From CAYJEQ01 sp964369235 (lineage in GTDB: Bacteria; Bacillota; Clostridia; Oscillospirales; Ruminococcaceae): 58,256 nt of DNA. Positions 43,657 through 52,242 of this stretch are shown in pieces. Location of the stretch: positions 1 to 58,256 of the forward strand of contig CAYJEQ010000007.1 of the NCBI GenBank assembly GCA_964369235.1, read 5' to 3'. The stretch's first letter is position 1, and every line of letters begins with the position of its first letter. The notes under the pieces were generated by a model. It ran no database searches, had not been told where the DNA came from, and was given only the letters and a program-made list of their open reading frames with translations. Position numbers and translations under genes: made by a program.

Positions 43657-44304
43657 TTATTTAGGCTCCAGCATATCTTTAATCTTTGTTTTAACATATT
43701 CTAGGTTACTATTGCTTAAAATTGGAATAAGTCTGTTTATCTCCTCTATTGGCTTATCCCACCATTTAAACTTTAACATTAATTCTATTAACTCATCATC
43801 AAATCTCTTACGGATAAATCTAGCTGGATTGCCTGCCACTATAGAATATGGCTCTACATCTCTAGAAACAGTGCTATTTGCCCCTATTATTGCTCCATCA
43901 CCTATGGTTACCCCTGGCAAAATTGTCACATTTTGGCCTATCCACACATCGTTTCCCACCAGTGTGTCCCCTTTAATAGGCATCTCTGTTAGTGAGGGAA
44001 TATCCTGCTGCCACCCTTCAAATATATAAAAAGGGAAGGTTGAGGGGCTATTCATCTGATGGCTTGCACCATTCATAATAAAATTAACCCCAACGGCAAC
44101 CTGACAGAACTTGCCGATAATCAGCCTATCACCATAAAAATCATAATGATGGGTAACATGGCTCTGAAAATCCTTATCAGAAAAATAGGTAAAATCCCCT
44201 ACAATAATATTGGGATTTGTAATAGTAGGCTTTACATATATTACATTGTCAAAGCCTTTTAATGGGTTTATAACATTAGGATCTGGTTTTTTTGCGTCTT
44301 TCAT
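43657..44304 (-). CDS. Vat-like xenobiotic O-acetyltransferase (hexapeptide repeat)
   Basis: The 215-residue left-handed beta-helix acetyltransferase has the Vat/CatB pattern: IIGKFCQVAVGVNFIMNGASHQM (about residues 72-94) with the catalytic histidine in ASHQM, GNDVWIGQNVTILPGVTIG hexapeptides (about 122-140) and the C-terminal FKWWDKPIEEIN (about 183-194). The family includes streptogramin A (Vat) and chloramphenicol (CatB) acetyltransferases but also many uncharacterised chromosomal enzymes. Single gene with GAAAGG upstream. No other resistance or mobile genes adjoin it. Confidence 0.85.
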   Translation of the reverse strand: MKDAKKPDPNVINPLKGFDNVIYVKPTITNPNIIVGDFTYFSDKDFQSHVTHHYDFYGDRLIIGKFCQVAVGVNFIMNGASHQMNSPSTFPFYIFEGWQQDIPSLTEMPIKGDTLVGNDVWIGQNVTILPGVTIGDGAIIGANSTVSRDVEPYSIVAGNPARFIRKRFDDELIELMLKFKWWDKPIEEINRLIPILSNSNLEYVKTKIKDMLEPK

Positions 44305-44478
44305 AGCTTACCATACCTTTCTATTAGGATGACCTATATCACCCTATCCACTTCACTTCTTAGTCTAATCTTATCATAAAGGTATTTTTATGTAAATAGC
44401 AAAAGTCTATTCCAGATACTTTAATATAAATACACCTTTCTTGGATAGATAAAAGCTACTAATTGTGGTACTTATACA

Positions 44479-44552
44479 AAAGCTAGGGTAAAACTATATG
44501 GGGTACTTCCCATTGCTCTTGGCAAGAGAAAGTACCCCATTAATTAGTATAA
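44479..44552 (-). repeat. GGGGTA hairpin element C3
   Basis: On the minus strand: TTAATGGGGTACTTTC, a TTGCCAAGAGCAA loop, GGGAAGTACCCCATATA and GTTTTACCCTA. It lies just downstream of the pyrophosphatase stop codon and may serve as its terminator. Confidence 0.7.
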
Positions 44553-44563
44553 AACTATAATTC

Positions 44564-46636
44564 CTATAGAATGGACATGTTTACTGTTACTGCTGCAAAT
44601 ACAATTGCAACCATGGACAGTAGCTTAATTAGGATGTTAATAGCAGGGCCACTTGTATCCTTAAATGGATCCCCTACTGTGTCCCCTACTACAGCAGCTT
44701 TGTGGTTATCGCTACCCTTGCCGTTTAGGTGACCTGCTTCGATGTATTTTTTAGCATTATCCCATGCACCACCAGCGTTAGCCATCATGATAGCAAGGAT
44801 AAATCCTGTTACTGTAGAGCCTGCAAGCATTGCTGTTACACCATCTACCCCAAGTACCACACCTACAACAATAGGTACTAGTATAGCTAGGATTGCTGGT
44901 GGGATCATCTCTTTCTGAGCAGATTTAGTACATAAATCTACACAGCTCTTGTAATCCGCTTCTGCTTCGCCTTCCATTAGGCCTTTGATTTCTCTAAACT
45001 GTCTTCTTACCTCTTCAACAATACTCTGTGCAGCCTTACCAACACTTTCCATTGTCATAGCAGCGAAGATAAATGGTAGTACAGAACCGATAAATAAACC
45101 AACTAGTACAATTGGATTATCTAGACCTAGATTAAACTTAAACTCTGGATTAATAATCTTAACCTGATCAATATAAGCAACAATTAGAGCTAGTGCTGTT
45201 AAAGCAGCAGATCCAATAGCAAAACCTTTACCTGTAGCAGCTGTTGTATTACCTAGGCTGTCTAGTGCGTCAGTTCTCTTTCTTACTTCTTCACCTAGGT
45301 GAGCCATTTCAGCGATACCACCTGCGTTATCTGCAACTGGGCCGTATGCGTCTGTAGCAAGGGTGATACCTAGTGTAGATAGCATACCTACAGCAGATAG
45401 ACCGATACCAAATAGACCTAGTGATCCCTGTCCAGCAGCATAGTAGCTTACTAGGATGGATACACAAACAATAATTACTGGAATAGCTGTGGAGATCATA
45501 CCAAGAGATAGACCACCAATGATAATTGTAGCAGGACCTGTTCTAGATGTAGCTGCTAGATCCTGAGTAGGTTTGTATGTATCAGCTGTGTAGTACTCGG
45601 TAAAGTAACCGATTAGAATACCAGCTAGAAGTCCTGATAGAATTGCAATGTATAGACCAATACCTACACCTGTGTAAGCGATTAGAGCGTAAGCACCCAC
45701 AGCAACTATTGCACCAGAGATGTATGTGCCTTTTCTAAGTGCCTTTAGCAGATCCATCTGGGAAGCGCCTTCTTTAGTTTTGATAAAGAAAGTACCGATA
45801 ATGGAAGCAAAGATACCAATTGTAGCTAGTGCCACAGGAATGGACATACCTGTCATACCAAGTCCAGCAGAAACTGCTAGTGCACTGGCAGATAGTCTTG
45901 CACCTGCATAGGATTCGTAAAGGTCAGCACCCATACCAGCAACATCACCAACATTATCCCCTACATTATCAGCGATAACAGCTGGGTTTCTTGGATCATC
46001 CTCTGGTATTCCTGCTTCAACCTTACCTACAAGGTCAGCCCCTACATCGGCAGCTTTTGTAAAGATACCACCACCAACTCTTGCAAAAAGAGCCATAGCA
46101 GAAGCACCCATACCAAATGTAAGCATTGCGTTAGCAATCTCGGTTGTTTCTAGTCCCATTGCTACTAGTATATAATACCAGATGGACATATCTAGTAGGC
46201 CTAGACCTACTACTGTAAAGCCCATTACAGCACCAGCAGAGAAAGCTACTTTTAGACCTTTATTTAGGCTTTCCATAGCTGCATTTGCTGTTCTAGCATT
46301 GGAGGAAGTTGCGATTTTCATACCGATATAACCAGATAGAGCTGAGAAGAAGCCACCTGTTATAAAGGCAAATGGTACGAAGTCATTAACAAGTCCACCC
46401 ATTGAAAGTCCTAATAAAACAACTACCATTACTGCAAAGAATACTGCTACACCTTTGTACTGGCGTGCTAGGTAAGCCATTGCACCGCCTCTAATGGAAG
46501 CTGCGATTTTCTTCATTTGTTCCGTTCCTTCATCCTCTGCCATTACACGCTTGGTTAGGATGAATACATAACCTAATGCCACTATAGCTCCTATAGGTGC
46601 TAAGAACATCAGATCAATTAAGGTATTAATTTCCAT
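44564..46636 (-). CDS. hppA: Membrane ion-pumping pyrophosphatase HppA, K+-dependent type
   Basis: The 690-residue protein with about sixteen helices hydrolyses pyrophosphate and pumps H+ or Na+ out of the cytoplasm. The active-site segment DVGADLVGKVEAGIPEDDPR and DNVGDNVGDVAGMGADLYES lies near residues 197-240; a second acidic set DNAGGIAEM is near 435. GNTTAATGKGFAIGSA (near 462) has Ala and Gly where K+-independent enzymes have Lys and Thr, so this should be the K+-dependent class, which includes Na+ pumps. GGAGTG lies before the ATG. Confidence 0.95.
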   Translation of the reverse strand: MEINTLIDLMFLAPIGAIVALGYVFILTKRVMAEDEGTEQMKKIAASIRGGAMAYLARQYKGVAVFFAVMVVVLLGLSMGGLVNDFVPFAFITGGFFSALSGYIGMKIATSSNARTANAAMESLNKGLKVAFSAGAVMGFTVVGLGLLDMSIWYYILVAMGLETTEIANAMLTFGMGASAMALFARVGGGIFTKAADVGADLVGKVEAGIPEDDPRNPAVIADNVGDNVGDVAGMGADLYESYAGARLSASALAVSAGLGMTGMSIPVALATIGIFASIIGTFFIKTKEGASQMDLLKALRKGTYISGAIVAVGAYALIAYTGVGIGLYIAILSGLLAGILIGYFTEYYTADTYKPTQDLAATSRTGPATIIIGGLSLGMISTAIPVIIVCVSILVSYYAAGQGSLGLFGIGLSAVGMLSTLGITLATDAYGPVADNAGGIAEMAHLGEEVRKRTDALDSLGNTTAATGKGFAIGSAALTALALIVAYIDQVKIINPEFKFNLGLDNPIVLVGLFIGSVLPFIFAAMTMESVGKAAQSIVEEVRRQFREIKGLMEGEAEADYKSCVDLCTKSAQKEMIPPAILAILVPIVVGVVLGVDGVTAMLAGSTVTGFILAIMMANAGGAWDNAKKYIEAGHLNGKGSDNHKAAVVGDTVGDPFKDTSGPAINILIKLLSMVAIVFAAVTVNMSIL

Positions 46637-47086
46637 TTTTTAAACACTCCTAATTCTTACTATTATGATTATAAATAAACTAACAATTTATTAATAGGGT
46701 TAATTTATCTACAATCACTTTAAATAGTTTAAATTATTTTAAGTAAAAAGTCAATGATTTATTAATAAAATATATTATTTATTTTGTGCTAGTTGTTCAT
46801 GTACCCTACAAAAAATCTAATTTTTCACTAAATTTTTTGATTTTTTATATGCTTATAGCTTATATTGGTGTAAATATATTCCATGTATACAAGGAATATG
46901 TTAAGATTATTTGTATAGTTATAATAAACTTGAAATAATTCTTCAAATGGGATATAATAAGGACTATGGAATACTAATTCTCGCATACTTGGATTAGGTT
47001 AAAACTTAACTTCCCTACTACTTATACCCAGTCCTACTGTGTTAAGTTTGGGAATTGATACCCCCGTAGAAAGGAAGGTCTTACAT
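46637..47086. other. Divergent spacer between hppA and the small-peptide/udk unit
   Basis: The left 280 bases are AT-rich and show nothing specific. On the right is a promoter (46930-46958) and a roughly 120-base leader containing AAACTTAAC/GTTAAGTTT inverted repeats near 47003 and 47040. Confidence 0.5.
46930..46958 (+). promoter_or_regulatory. SigA-type promoter of the small-peptide/udk unit
   Basis: TTGAAA, 17 bases, TATAAT (46953-46958). Confidence 0.7.
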
Positions 47087-47197
47087 ATGGATAAGAAATT
47101 AAGCAAAAATATTGCTAGAGTAGTAATACTTCTAGTTATTGGCGCAATGCTTGCAGCTGCACTAGTTCCAGCTATAACTGGTCTACTAATACTTTAA
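47087..47197 (+). CDS. 36-residue membrane peptide, possibly Prli42-like
   Basis: ATG 47087 to TAA 47197 with GAAAGGAAGG upstream encodes MDKKLSKNIARVV followed by a hydrophobic helix (residues 12-36). A short basic N-terminus and a single C-terminal helix is the layout of small Firmicutes peptides such as Prli42, a stressosome anchor. The similarity is one of size and shape, not established homology. It has a strong promoter, sits 32 bases before udk and is probably cotranscribed. Confidence 0.65.
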   Translation: MDKKLSKNIARVVILLVIGAMLAAALVPAITGLLIL

Positions 47198-47229
47198 GAT
47201 AAAACATAAAAGAAAGGAACCTAAACCCT

Positions 47230-47859
47230 ATGAGTAAAACCCTTATAATTGGCGTTGCAGGCGGAACTGGCTCTGGCAAGACCACACTGGCAAAAAGGCT
47301 ACACGACGAATTTAGCAATATATCCACACTGCTATGTCATGACTACTACTACAAGGATAATAGCGATTTAGCTTTTGAAGATCGTTGCTGTTTAAACTAT
47401 GATCATCCTGATGCATTTGATACCCATCTCCTTGTGGAAGATTTAAAATTACTCCGTCAGGGTAAAAAAATCGCCCATCCTGTATACTCTTTTACCGAGC
47501 ATACTAGACTGGACGAAAAGGTAGATGTAGAGGCTACACCTATTATTATTGTGGAAGGTATCCTTCTATTTGAAAATGACGCACTTGTTGACCAGTGTGA
47601 CATTAAGGTATTTGTGGACACTGATGCAGATGTAAGACTAATACGCCGAGTTATGCGTGATGTAGAAGAACGAGGTAGAACACTGGATTCAGTTGTTAAC
47701 CAGTATCTGTCCACCGTAAAACCTATGCACGAGCAGTTTGTTGAGCCTAGCAAGAGAAAATGCGATATTATAATCCCTGAAGGTGGTTATAACACTGTTG
47801 CACTTACTATGCTTTTTGAGAGAATTAGATCTTTCATTGTTCACGATTTAGGTAGATAA
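47230..47859 (+). CDS. udk: Uridine kinase Udk
   Basis: Udk phosphorylates uridine and cytidine to UMP and CMP for pyrimidine salvage. The 209-residue length is standard; Walker A GVAGGTGSGKTTLAK is at about residues 7-21, CHDYYYKDN (about 35-43) and LNYDHPDAFD (about 54-63) are substrate segments, and RRVMRDVEERGRT (about 138-150) is the lid region. GAAAGGAAC precedes the ATG. The stop codon directly abuts element E2. Confidence 0.95.
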   Translation: MSKTLIIGVAGGTGSGKTTLAKRLHDEFSNISTLLCHDYYYKDNSDLAFEDRCCLNYDHPDAFDTHLLVEDLKLLRQGKKIAHPVYSFTEHTRLDEKVDVEATPIIIVEGILLFENDALVDQCDIKVFVDTDADVRLIRRVMRDVEERGRTLDSVVNQYLSTVKPMHEQFVEPSKRKCDIIIPEGGYNTVALTMLFERIRSFIVHDLGR

Positions 47860-48066
47860 TATCACGCTGGTTTCAATAGTATCACCATAGGGTGATACTA
47901 GGAATGATTTTCACTAAAACTGCTTTGCACCCCAAACTATGCAGTTTTGTGCAGTTTGGCATCTGAAAGGCGAAGCCTTGCTTGCCGCAAGGCGAGAAAT
48001 AAAGGTGACAAAATGCCAAAAATGGTCTGTTTAGGGCAGCGGAGGTTCGGCTACTGTCACCCTAAC
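47860..48066. mobile_element. MITE-like element E2, left end missing
   Basis: The interior matches E1 (6209-6492) nearly base for base from CACGCTGGTTT onwards and ends in the same inverted repeat (48045-48066). The left terminal repeat is absent; instead a short hairpin AGTATCACC/GGTGATACT (47878-47899) occurs. It exactly fills the gap between the udk stop and the DUF1836 stop. Confidence 0.75.
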
Positions 48067-48551
48067 CACATTGCTGCCTCTAGGGCTAGCTCTTGGGATA
48101 GTTTGCTATAGCATAGAGATTTAAGTATATTATATGGAGCTTTTGGTAGAGATTTTTCCTTCTCTGCCAGTAGCTCCTTTAATTTTTCTGTGGTGGTACC
48201 CTTAGCTGTAATATCCAGATATAAACTATATATCTCCGACACCCTTTGCCAACTGTACTGGTCACCCTCAATTATCAAGTCCCCTCCATTGTCCAGTAAA
48301 TCTTTAATCTGAGATATGGACAGGGTGGATTTTAACCTGTTAATCATAGCTATTACCACCACATGGGCTGGTGGGTATTTTCTGCCTTTAATAGGCTTTA
48401 TTACCTTTGCTTTGGAGTAGTTGTTTATCATGGATTTGGTAAGGTTTTTCTCCCCTTCTCCTTCTAAGTCACCAAAAATCTCTACCACCTGATCTATATA
48501 CAAATCAATACTAGGTATAGCCTCTAAAGATATATCCTTAATTCTATTCAT
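48057..48551 (-). CDS. DUF1836 family protein, 3' end provided by a MITE
   Basis: The 164-residue protein shows the DUF1836 helix-turn-helix-like N-terminus: MINNYSKAKVIKPIKGRKYP (about residues 42-61) and VVVIAMINRLKSTLSISQIKDLL, recalling MerR-type DNA binding. It may be a transcription regulator; function unknown. Its last two codons and stop (LG then TGA) are read from the terminal inverted repeat of element E2, so the C-terminus was probably altered or cut by that insertion. Confidence 0.75.
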   Translation of the reverse strand: MNRIKDISLEAIPSIDLYIDQVVEIFGDLEGEGEKNLTKSMINNYSKAKVIKPIKGRKYPPAHVVVIAMINRLKSTLSISQIKDLLDNGGDLIIEGDQYSWQRVSEIYSLYLDITAKGTTTEKLKELLAEKEKSLPKAPYNILKSLCYSKLSQELALEAAMWLG

Positions 48552-48656
48552 TTTTTCACCTTTACTTTCTGTCGTACATATATTATATTTCTGTAGAATA
48601 ATTATCTGCTTTTACCCTATAATAACAATAATCATAAAAAAAATCAAGTTTTATAG

Positions 48657-48684
48657 TTGACAAAAGCTTATTATATAGTATAAT
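48657..48684 (+). promoter_or_regulatory. SigA-type promoter for trhA
   Basis: TTGACA, 16 bases, TATAAT (48679-48684), about 45 bases before the start. Confidence 0.75.
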
Positions 48685-48727
48685 GTAATTAATATATAGT
48701 TTTTAATACTACTTAATTCAAGGAGAG

Positions 48728-49387
48728 ATGAATATGTTTGGTAAAATAACCCTTCCCAGAGAACCTCTAAACGCCTTTACCCACTTTGCCGGTATTGTGC
48801 TATCTGTTATCGGTACTATTTACATCTTAATCGACTGGGCTGTAAACCCTAATATCGGCTTAGTTAGACCACTATCTGCCCTAGCTTTTGCCATCTCTCT
48901 TATTGCTCTCTACAGTTCTAGTACTGTATACCACTGGAGCAATGGTAGTGCCGATCATATTAAACTGCTGAGAAAACTTGACCATGCTATGATATATGTA
49001 CTTATAGCTGGCTCCTATACTCCTATGCTTCTTACCTATCTACCAGGTAGTCGTGGTATAATATTTACCTCAGTAATCTGGACTATTGCTATTATAGGTA
49101 TCATCATTAAACTAAAGTGGTTTAATGCCCCTCGTATACTGTCCACCTCCCTATATGTAATACTAGGCTGGTCTATTCTAGCCGATACCACAGTGCTAAC
49201 CTCACTGCCTAGAGCTGGGTTTATACTGCTACTGCTAGGTGGTCTTTCCTATACCATAGGTGGCATTATATATGCTATAAAAAAGCCTAATATATCCAAA
49301 TCCTTTGGATTTCATGAGCTTTTCCATTCCTTTGTGCTATTAGGTAGCCTATTTCATTATTTTACTGTTGTATTATATGTTCTATAA
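48728..49387 (+). CDS. trhA: PAQR/hemolysin III family membrane protein TrhA
   Basis: The 219-residue protein has seven membrane helices and the family motifs NAFTHFAG (about residues 12-19), SSTVYHW (about 62-68), LRKLDHAMIYVLIAGSYTP (about 79-97) and a C-terminal FHELFHSFVLLGSLFHYF (about 195-212), whose histidines bind metal. The family was named for a hemolysin but is now linked to membrane energetics and fluidity balance. ATG 48728 has AAGGAGAG close upstream; ATG 48734 is an alternative with slightly better spacing. Promoter and gene form a single unit. Confidence 0.9.
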   Translation: MNMFGKITLPREPLNAFTHFAGIVLSVIGTIYILIDWAVNPNIGLVRPLSALAFAISLIALYSSSTVYHWSNGSADHIKLLRKLDHAMIYVLIAGSYTPMLLTYLPGSRGIIFTSVIWTIAIIGIIIKLKWFNAPRILSTSLYVILGWSILADTTVLTSLPRAGFILLLLGGLSYTIGGIIYAIKKPNISKSFGFHELFHSFVLLGSLFHYFTVVLYVL

Positions 49388-49499
49388 GATTACCAAAACA
49401 ATCACATAATATGCTAATATTTGACACTACCCCTTATTATCTGTATAATTTATAGATAATAAGGGGCATTTTAATATTTTAAATTTTAAGGAGTATATA

Positions 49500-49618
49500 G
49501 TTTGAAACAAAGTTTCAAACATGGGTTTTGTGCTTTTCAGAGGTTATAACACCGAAAATTTTCTCATCAGAAAACCATGATAAAATCACACAAAACACGA
49601 GAAAGGAATGATTATTTT
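49500..49618 (+). repeat. Structured 5' leader repeat A4
   Basis: The palindrome GTTTGAAAC-AAA-GTTTCAAAC (49500-49520) is followed by a GTTTTGTG (49525) / CACAAAAC (ends 49596) stem with an inner AAAATTTTCTCATCAG hairpin, then GAGAAAGGAATGATT and ATG 49619. It shares its first 40 bases almost exactly with A2. Confidence 0.8.
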
Positions 49619-50026
49619 ATGAAAAAACTACTACCTATACTTATGTCTACATTACTGCTATTTACATCCTGTTCCTCCAAAGGAAGTTTACCCTTCCCTA
49701 TAACTAATGAGGCTTATGATGTTGTATCCGACTATAATATTATCTTTAGCGATGATGTTGAGACTTCTACGGAAAGTTATGATTCTGGTGGAGATGTTAC
49801 CACCTTTATCGATATTACTGGTACATTAACCAATGACAATAGGTCTGGTCTTCATGCTATTATATTGACATTTGCCATTTATGATGAAGATGGCACTAGG
49901 CTTACCACTGCTACTGCTTCTACTACTAATCTGTCCTCTAAAGAAAGTTGGAAATTTGTTGCTAAAACCTACATAGAAAACGAAGATTTTCATTCCTATG
50001 AACTTGTTCAGGTAATTGCAGCATAG
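49619..50026 (+). CDS. FxLYD-like lipoprotein
   Basis: A 135-residue lipoprotein: signal peptide with LLLFTSC (cysteine about residue 18) and one beta-rich domain with GTLTNDNRSGLHAIILTFAIYD (about 72-93), like the FxLYD family of Gram-positive cell-surface lipoproteins. Function unknown. I chose ATG 49619 because leader A4 supplies GAGAAAGGAATG there; upstream in-frame codons fall inside the leader. Confidence 0.75.
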   Translation: MKKLLPILMSTLLLFTSCSSKGSLPFPITNEAYDVVSDYNIIFSDDVETSTESYDSGGDVTTFIDITGTLTNDNRSGLHAIILTFAIYDEDGTRLTTATASTTNLSSKESWKFVAKTYIENEDFHSYELVQVIAA

Positions 50027-50503
50027 CTTTATAGATCCAGTGGATATATTATCATAATTATCACTTAACATCTAGCTTCATTATCAAATATTTGGGTAAA
50101 ATTATCTTATTGTTATAAAACATTTAACTCTTATAATACACCATAAAAAAACAGTAACCTTAGGCAGACAATCCAAGGTTACTGTTTTTTTATAAAATTT
50201 ACTACCATCTTGCTAAACCAGTACTATACTGGTGAGGTTTGCAGTTCTAAGTAACTGCTTGCGTTAATATTTCAAACACTATATTAGTATATCAATTTTT
50301 CCCATAAAGTCAATGGTATTGAGGCAAGTTCTACCTTTTTTATAATAGTAGGTTTTTTTCACCTTATGCCATTATGCAATATTAATAGTATACAAATATA
50401 AACAGTAAATTTTTACCAATTATAACAATTAGTTAGAAATATTTTATTATCACAAAAATTACTCTTTAACATAGTTTTGCTCATCTTATACAAGATTGAA
50501 TAA
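50027..50503. other. Convergent spacer between the FxLYD lipoprotein and nadE genes
   Basis: AT-rich with no coding frame. Contains the terminator at 50145-50191. ATTTGGGTAAAATTAT near 50090 resembles one end of the C-family element and may be a remnant. Nothing else is recognised. Confidence 0.4.
50145..50191. terminator. Bidirectional terminator
   Basis: AAAAAAACAGTAACCTT pairs with AAGGTTACTGTTTTTTT around a GGCAGACAATCC loop. Confidence 0.85.
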
Positions 50504-51259
50504 TTACCCTTTATACTTATAATTTGGCATTAGCTGTAATTTATGTAGGTTAATTGTATTCATATGGTCTATCTTTTTCTTAATTTCCTCATCATCACAG
50601 ATACCCTGACGAATATATAAATCTAACTGGTCATAGGTAAATCCTAGATTTTCCTCATCACTCATGCCACAAAGCCCATCTATAGGGGTTTTTGTAATGA
50701 ATTTTTCTGGGATACCTAGCACTCTACCTACTGCCCTTACCTCAGTTACTGTTAGGTTCATTAAAGGAGAAAAATCCCCTGCACCATCACCGTATTTTGT
50801 AGCATAACCCACCCAGTCCTCTGACAGATTACATGTATTAGCCACCCTGCCTCCAACAGTTCCCGATATGGCATATAGAGTAGTCATTCTAATTCTAGCT
50901 GGAGTGTTAAACCTTGTTACTGTAGATACTTCCTCGTAACCTAACTCCCCTAGACTAGCTGTGGCTACTGACATAATTTCCCTAACTGTATTACCTATAT
51001 TTACTGTTACAGATTTTATACCTAGATGCTGACAGATTTCTTCACTGTAGTTTATGTCAAACTGCTCACCCTGTGGCATAAGGACACCTATAACATTATT
51101 AGCTCCTAGAGCCTCTGTACACAGTGCTGCTACCACCGAGCTATCCTTACCACCAGATATACCTACTACAGCCTTACAGCCCTTGCCATTAACCTGAAAA
51201 TACTCCCTTATCCACTGTATTATCTCAGCAGTTACTTTCTTAGCATCAAAACTATACAT
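50504..51259 (-). CDS. nadE: Ammonia-dependent NAD+ synthase NadE
   Basis: NadE amidates nicotinate adenine dinucleotide to NAD+ with ATP. The 251-residue protein has the PP-loop GISGGKDSSVVAAL (about residues 33-46) and ISGTVGGRVANTCNLSEDWVGYATKYGDGAGDF (about 130-162), containing the substrate loop, but no glutaminase domain, so it uses free ammonia. It lies 34 bases after the nicotinamidase-like gene on the same strand, giving a two-gene NAD-salvage unit. Confidence 0.93.
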   Translation of the reverse strand: MYSFDAKKVTAEIIQWIREYFQVNGKGCKAVVGISGGKDSSVVAALCTEALGANNVIGVLMPQGEQFDINYSEEICQHLGIKSVTVNIGNTVREIMSVATASLGELGYEEVSTVTRFNTPARIRMTTLYAISGTVGGRVANTCNLSEDWVGYATKYGDGAGDFSPLMNLTVTEVRAVGRVLGIPEKFITKTPIDGLCGMSDEENLGFTYDQLDLYIRQGICDDEEIKKKIDHMNTINLHKLQLMPNYKYKG

Positions 51260-51293
51260 ATCTACTATACCCCTCTACTTTATCCTTTTATAT

Positions 51294-51821
51294 TTACACT
51301 ACTTTAATCTGACAGCTTCTCATAGTTTCCAGTGCTGCCATATGTTTTTCTACTGTTACACCTGCACAGCAGCTACTGTCTACAGTAATCTCCATCTCTG
51401 GATATGCAGCTTTTAGTATTAAGCAGTTAGATACTACACATATATCGGTACAAACACCGATTACCTCTAGGTCACATTCAGGTATTATAGTAGCAATTTT
51501 ATCATAGCCAAAGGTGTTTTTTTCCATAATAATATAGTCTGTGCCAAAGGTGTAATCACCTATAAGCTCTAATATTTCTTCCTTAAGCTTATGACCTACT
51601 GTGCCTTTAATACAGTGCTTTACTGGTAGGTTTCTCCCCTCCTGTGTCTGTAGATAATCCTTACGGTGAGTATCCAGTGTAAAGTAAACCATATTCCCAG
51701 CCTTAAGATATGTAGAAATTTTTTCTACTACATTATCTAGTATTCCTAGGGCTTCTTTACTTCCTAAGGATCCATCTACAAAGTCTTTTTGATAATCAAT
51801 TACTAATAGTGCTTTTTTCAT
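51294..51821 (-). CDS. pncA: Isochorismatase-family cysteine hydrolase, probable nicotinamidase
   Basis: The 175-residue protein has the catalytic triad of this family: Asp in DYQKDFV (about residue 9), Lys in IMEKNTFG (about 99) and Cys in GVCTDICVVSN (about 127-137, second Cys). TLDTH (about 50) supplies metal or substrate contacts. PncA turns nicotinamide into nicotinate; the neighbouring nadE supports that, though other amide substrates are possible in this family. AAAAAGGAG lies close to the ATG. A decayed family A leader lies further upstream. Confidence 0.85.
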   Translation of the reverse strand: MKKALLVIDYQKDFVDGSLGSKEALGILDNVVEKISTYLKAGNMVYFTLDTHRKDYLQTQEGRNLPVKHCIKGTVGHKLKEEILELIGDYTFGTDYIIMEKNTFGYDKIATIIPECDLEVIGVCTDICVVSNCLILKAAYPEMEITVDSSCCAGVTVEKHMAALETMRSCQIKVV

Positions 51822-51864
51822 AATAAGGCTCCTTTTTCTATTAAAGTTAAATTTATTACTATAA

Positions 51865-51936
51865 AAATATTCATTCTTTTCTTGGTGTTTAATAAGCGAA
51901 AATCACAAAACCCATCTTTGAAACTTTCTTTGACAC
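51865..51936 (-). repeat. Decayed 5' leader repeat A5 upstream of pncA
   Basis: On the minus strand GTCAAAGAAAGTTTCAAA, then GGGTTTTGTG (51904-51914), then AACACCAAGAAAAGAATGAA and ATA at 51862-51860, where other copies have ATG. The AAGG of the ribosome site is AAAG. Spacing equals that of A2. Confidence 0.65.
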
Positions 51937-52043
51937 TATATACCTTTACAATTATATCTAATTTAGTCTATTAAATCAATAGATTTTACAGCTCCCACAT
52001 AAACATAAATATTTGTTAAATATAAAACACAGATAATATTATA

Positions 52044-52082
52044 CAGGGTATCTCAACCATATAAGAATTGAGATACCCTGCT
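52044..52082. terminator. Hairpin on the left of D2
   Basis: CAGGGTATCTCAA pairs with TTGAGATACCCTG. Nearly identical to the hairpin at 52239-52278 including most of the loop. Confidence 0.65.
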
Positions 52083-52242
52083 TAGACTGAAGATAAAAGC
52101 GAAACTACTGTGTCGCTAAAAACTTTCAAATTACGCTCATATACCATTGTATTACTCCCTTATTTGTAAGTTTTGCTCCTTGTCTTTCATCTTTTCTCTT
52201 TAGCCTGTACAGATTGCAGACTTTGTCTTCAATCTGTACAGG
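52083..52242 (-). mobile_element. Terminator-flanked miniature element D2
   Basis: Reverse-strand relative of D1 (12358-12498), sharing GAAAGTTTTTAGCGACACAG and the AAGGAGC region. Its outer ends TAGACTGAAG (52083) and CTTCAATCTG (near 52227) are inverted repeats, and the 52206-52240 end is a long palindrome around AGAC-TTT-GTCT. Like D1 it is bracketed by two similar terminator-type hairpins. One frame on the minus strand reads a 21-codon peptide starting MVYERNLKVFSDTVV. Confidence 0.65.

Noticed and set aside
43646..44029. Plus-strand open frame inside the acetyltransferase gene
   Set aside because: Antisense to conserved hexapeptide repeats; no independent start or promoter.
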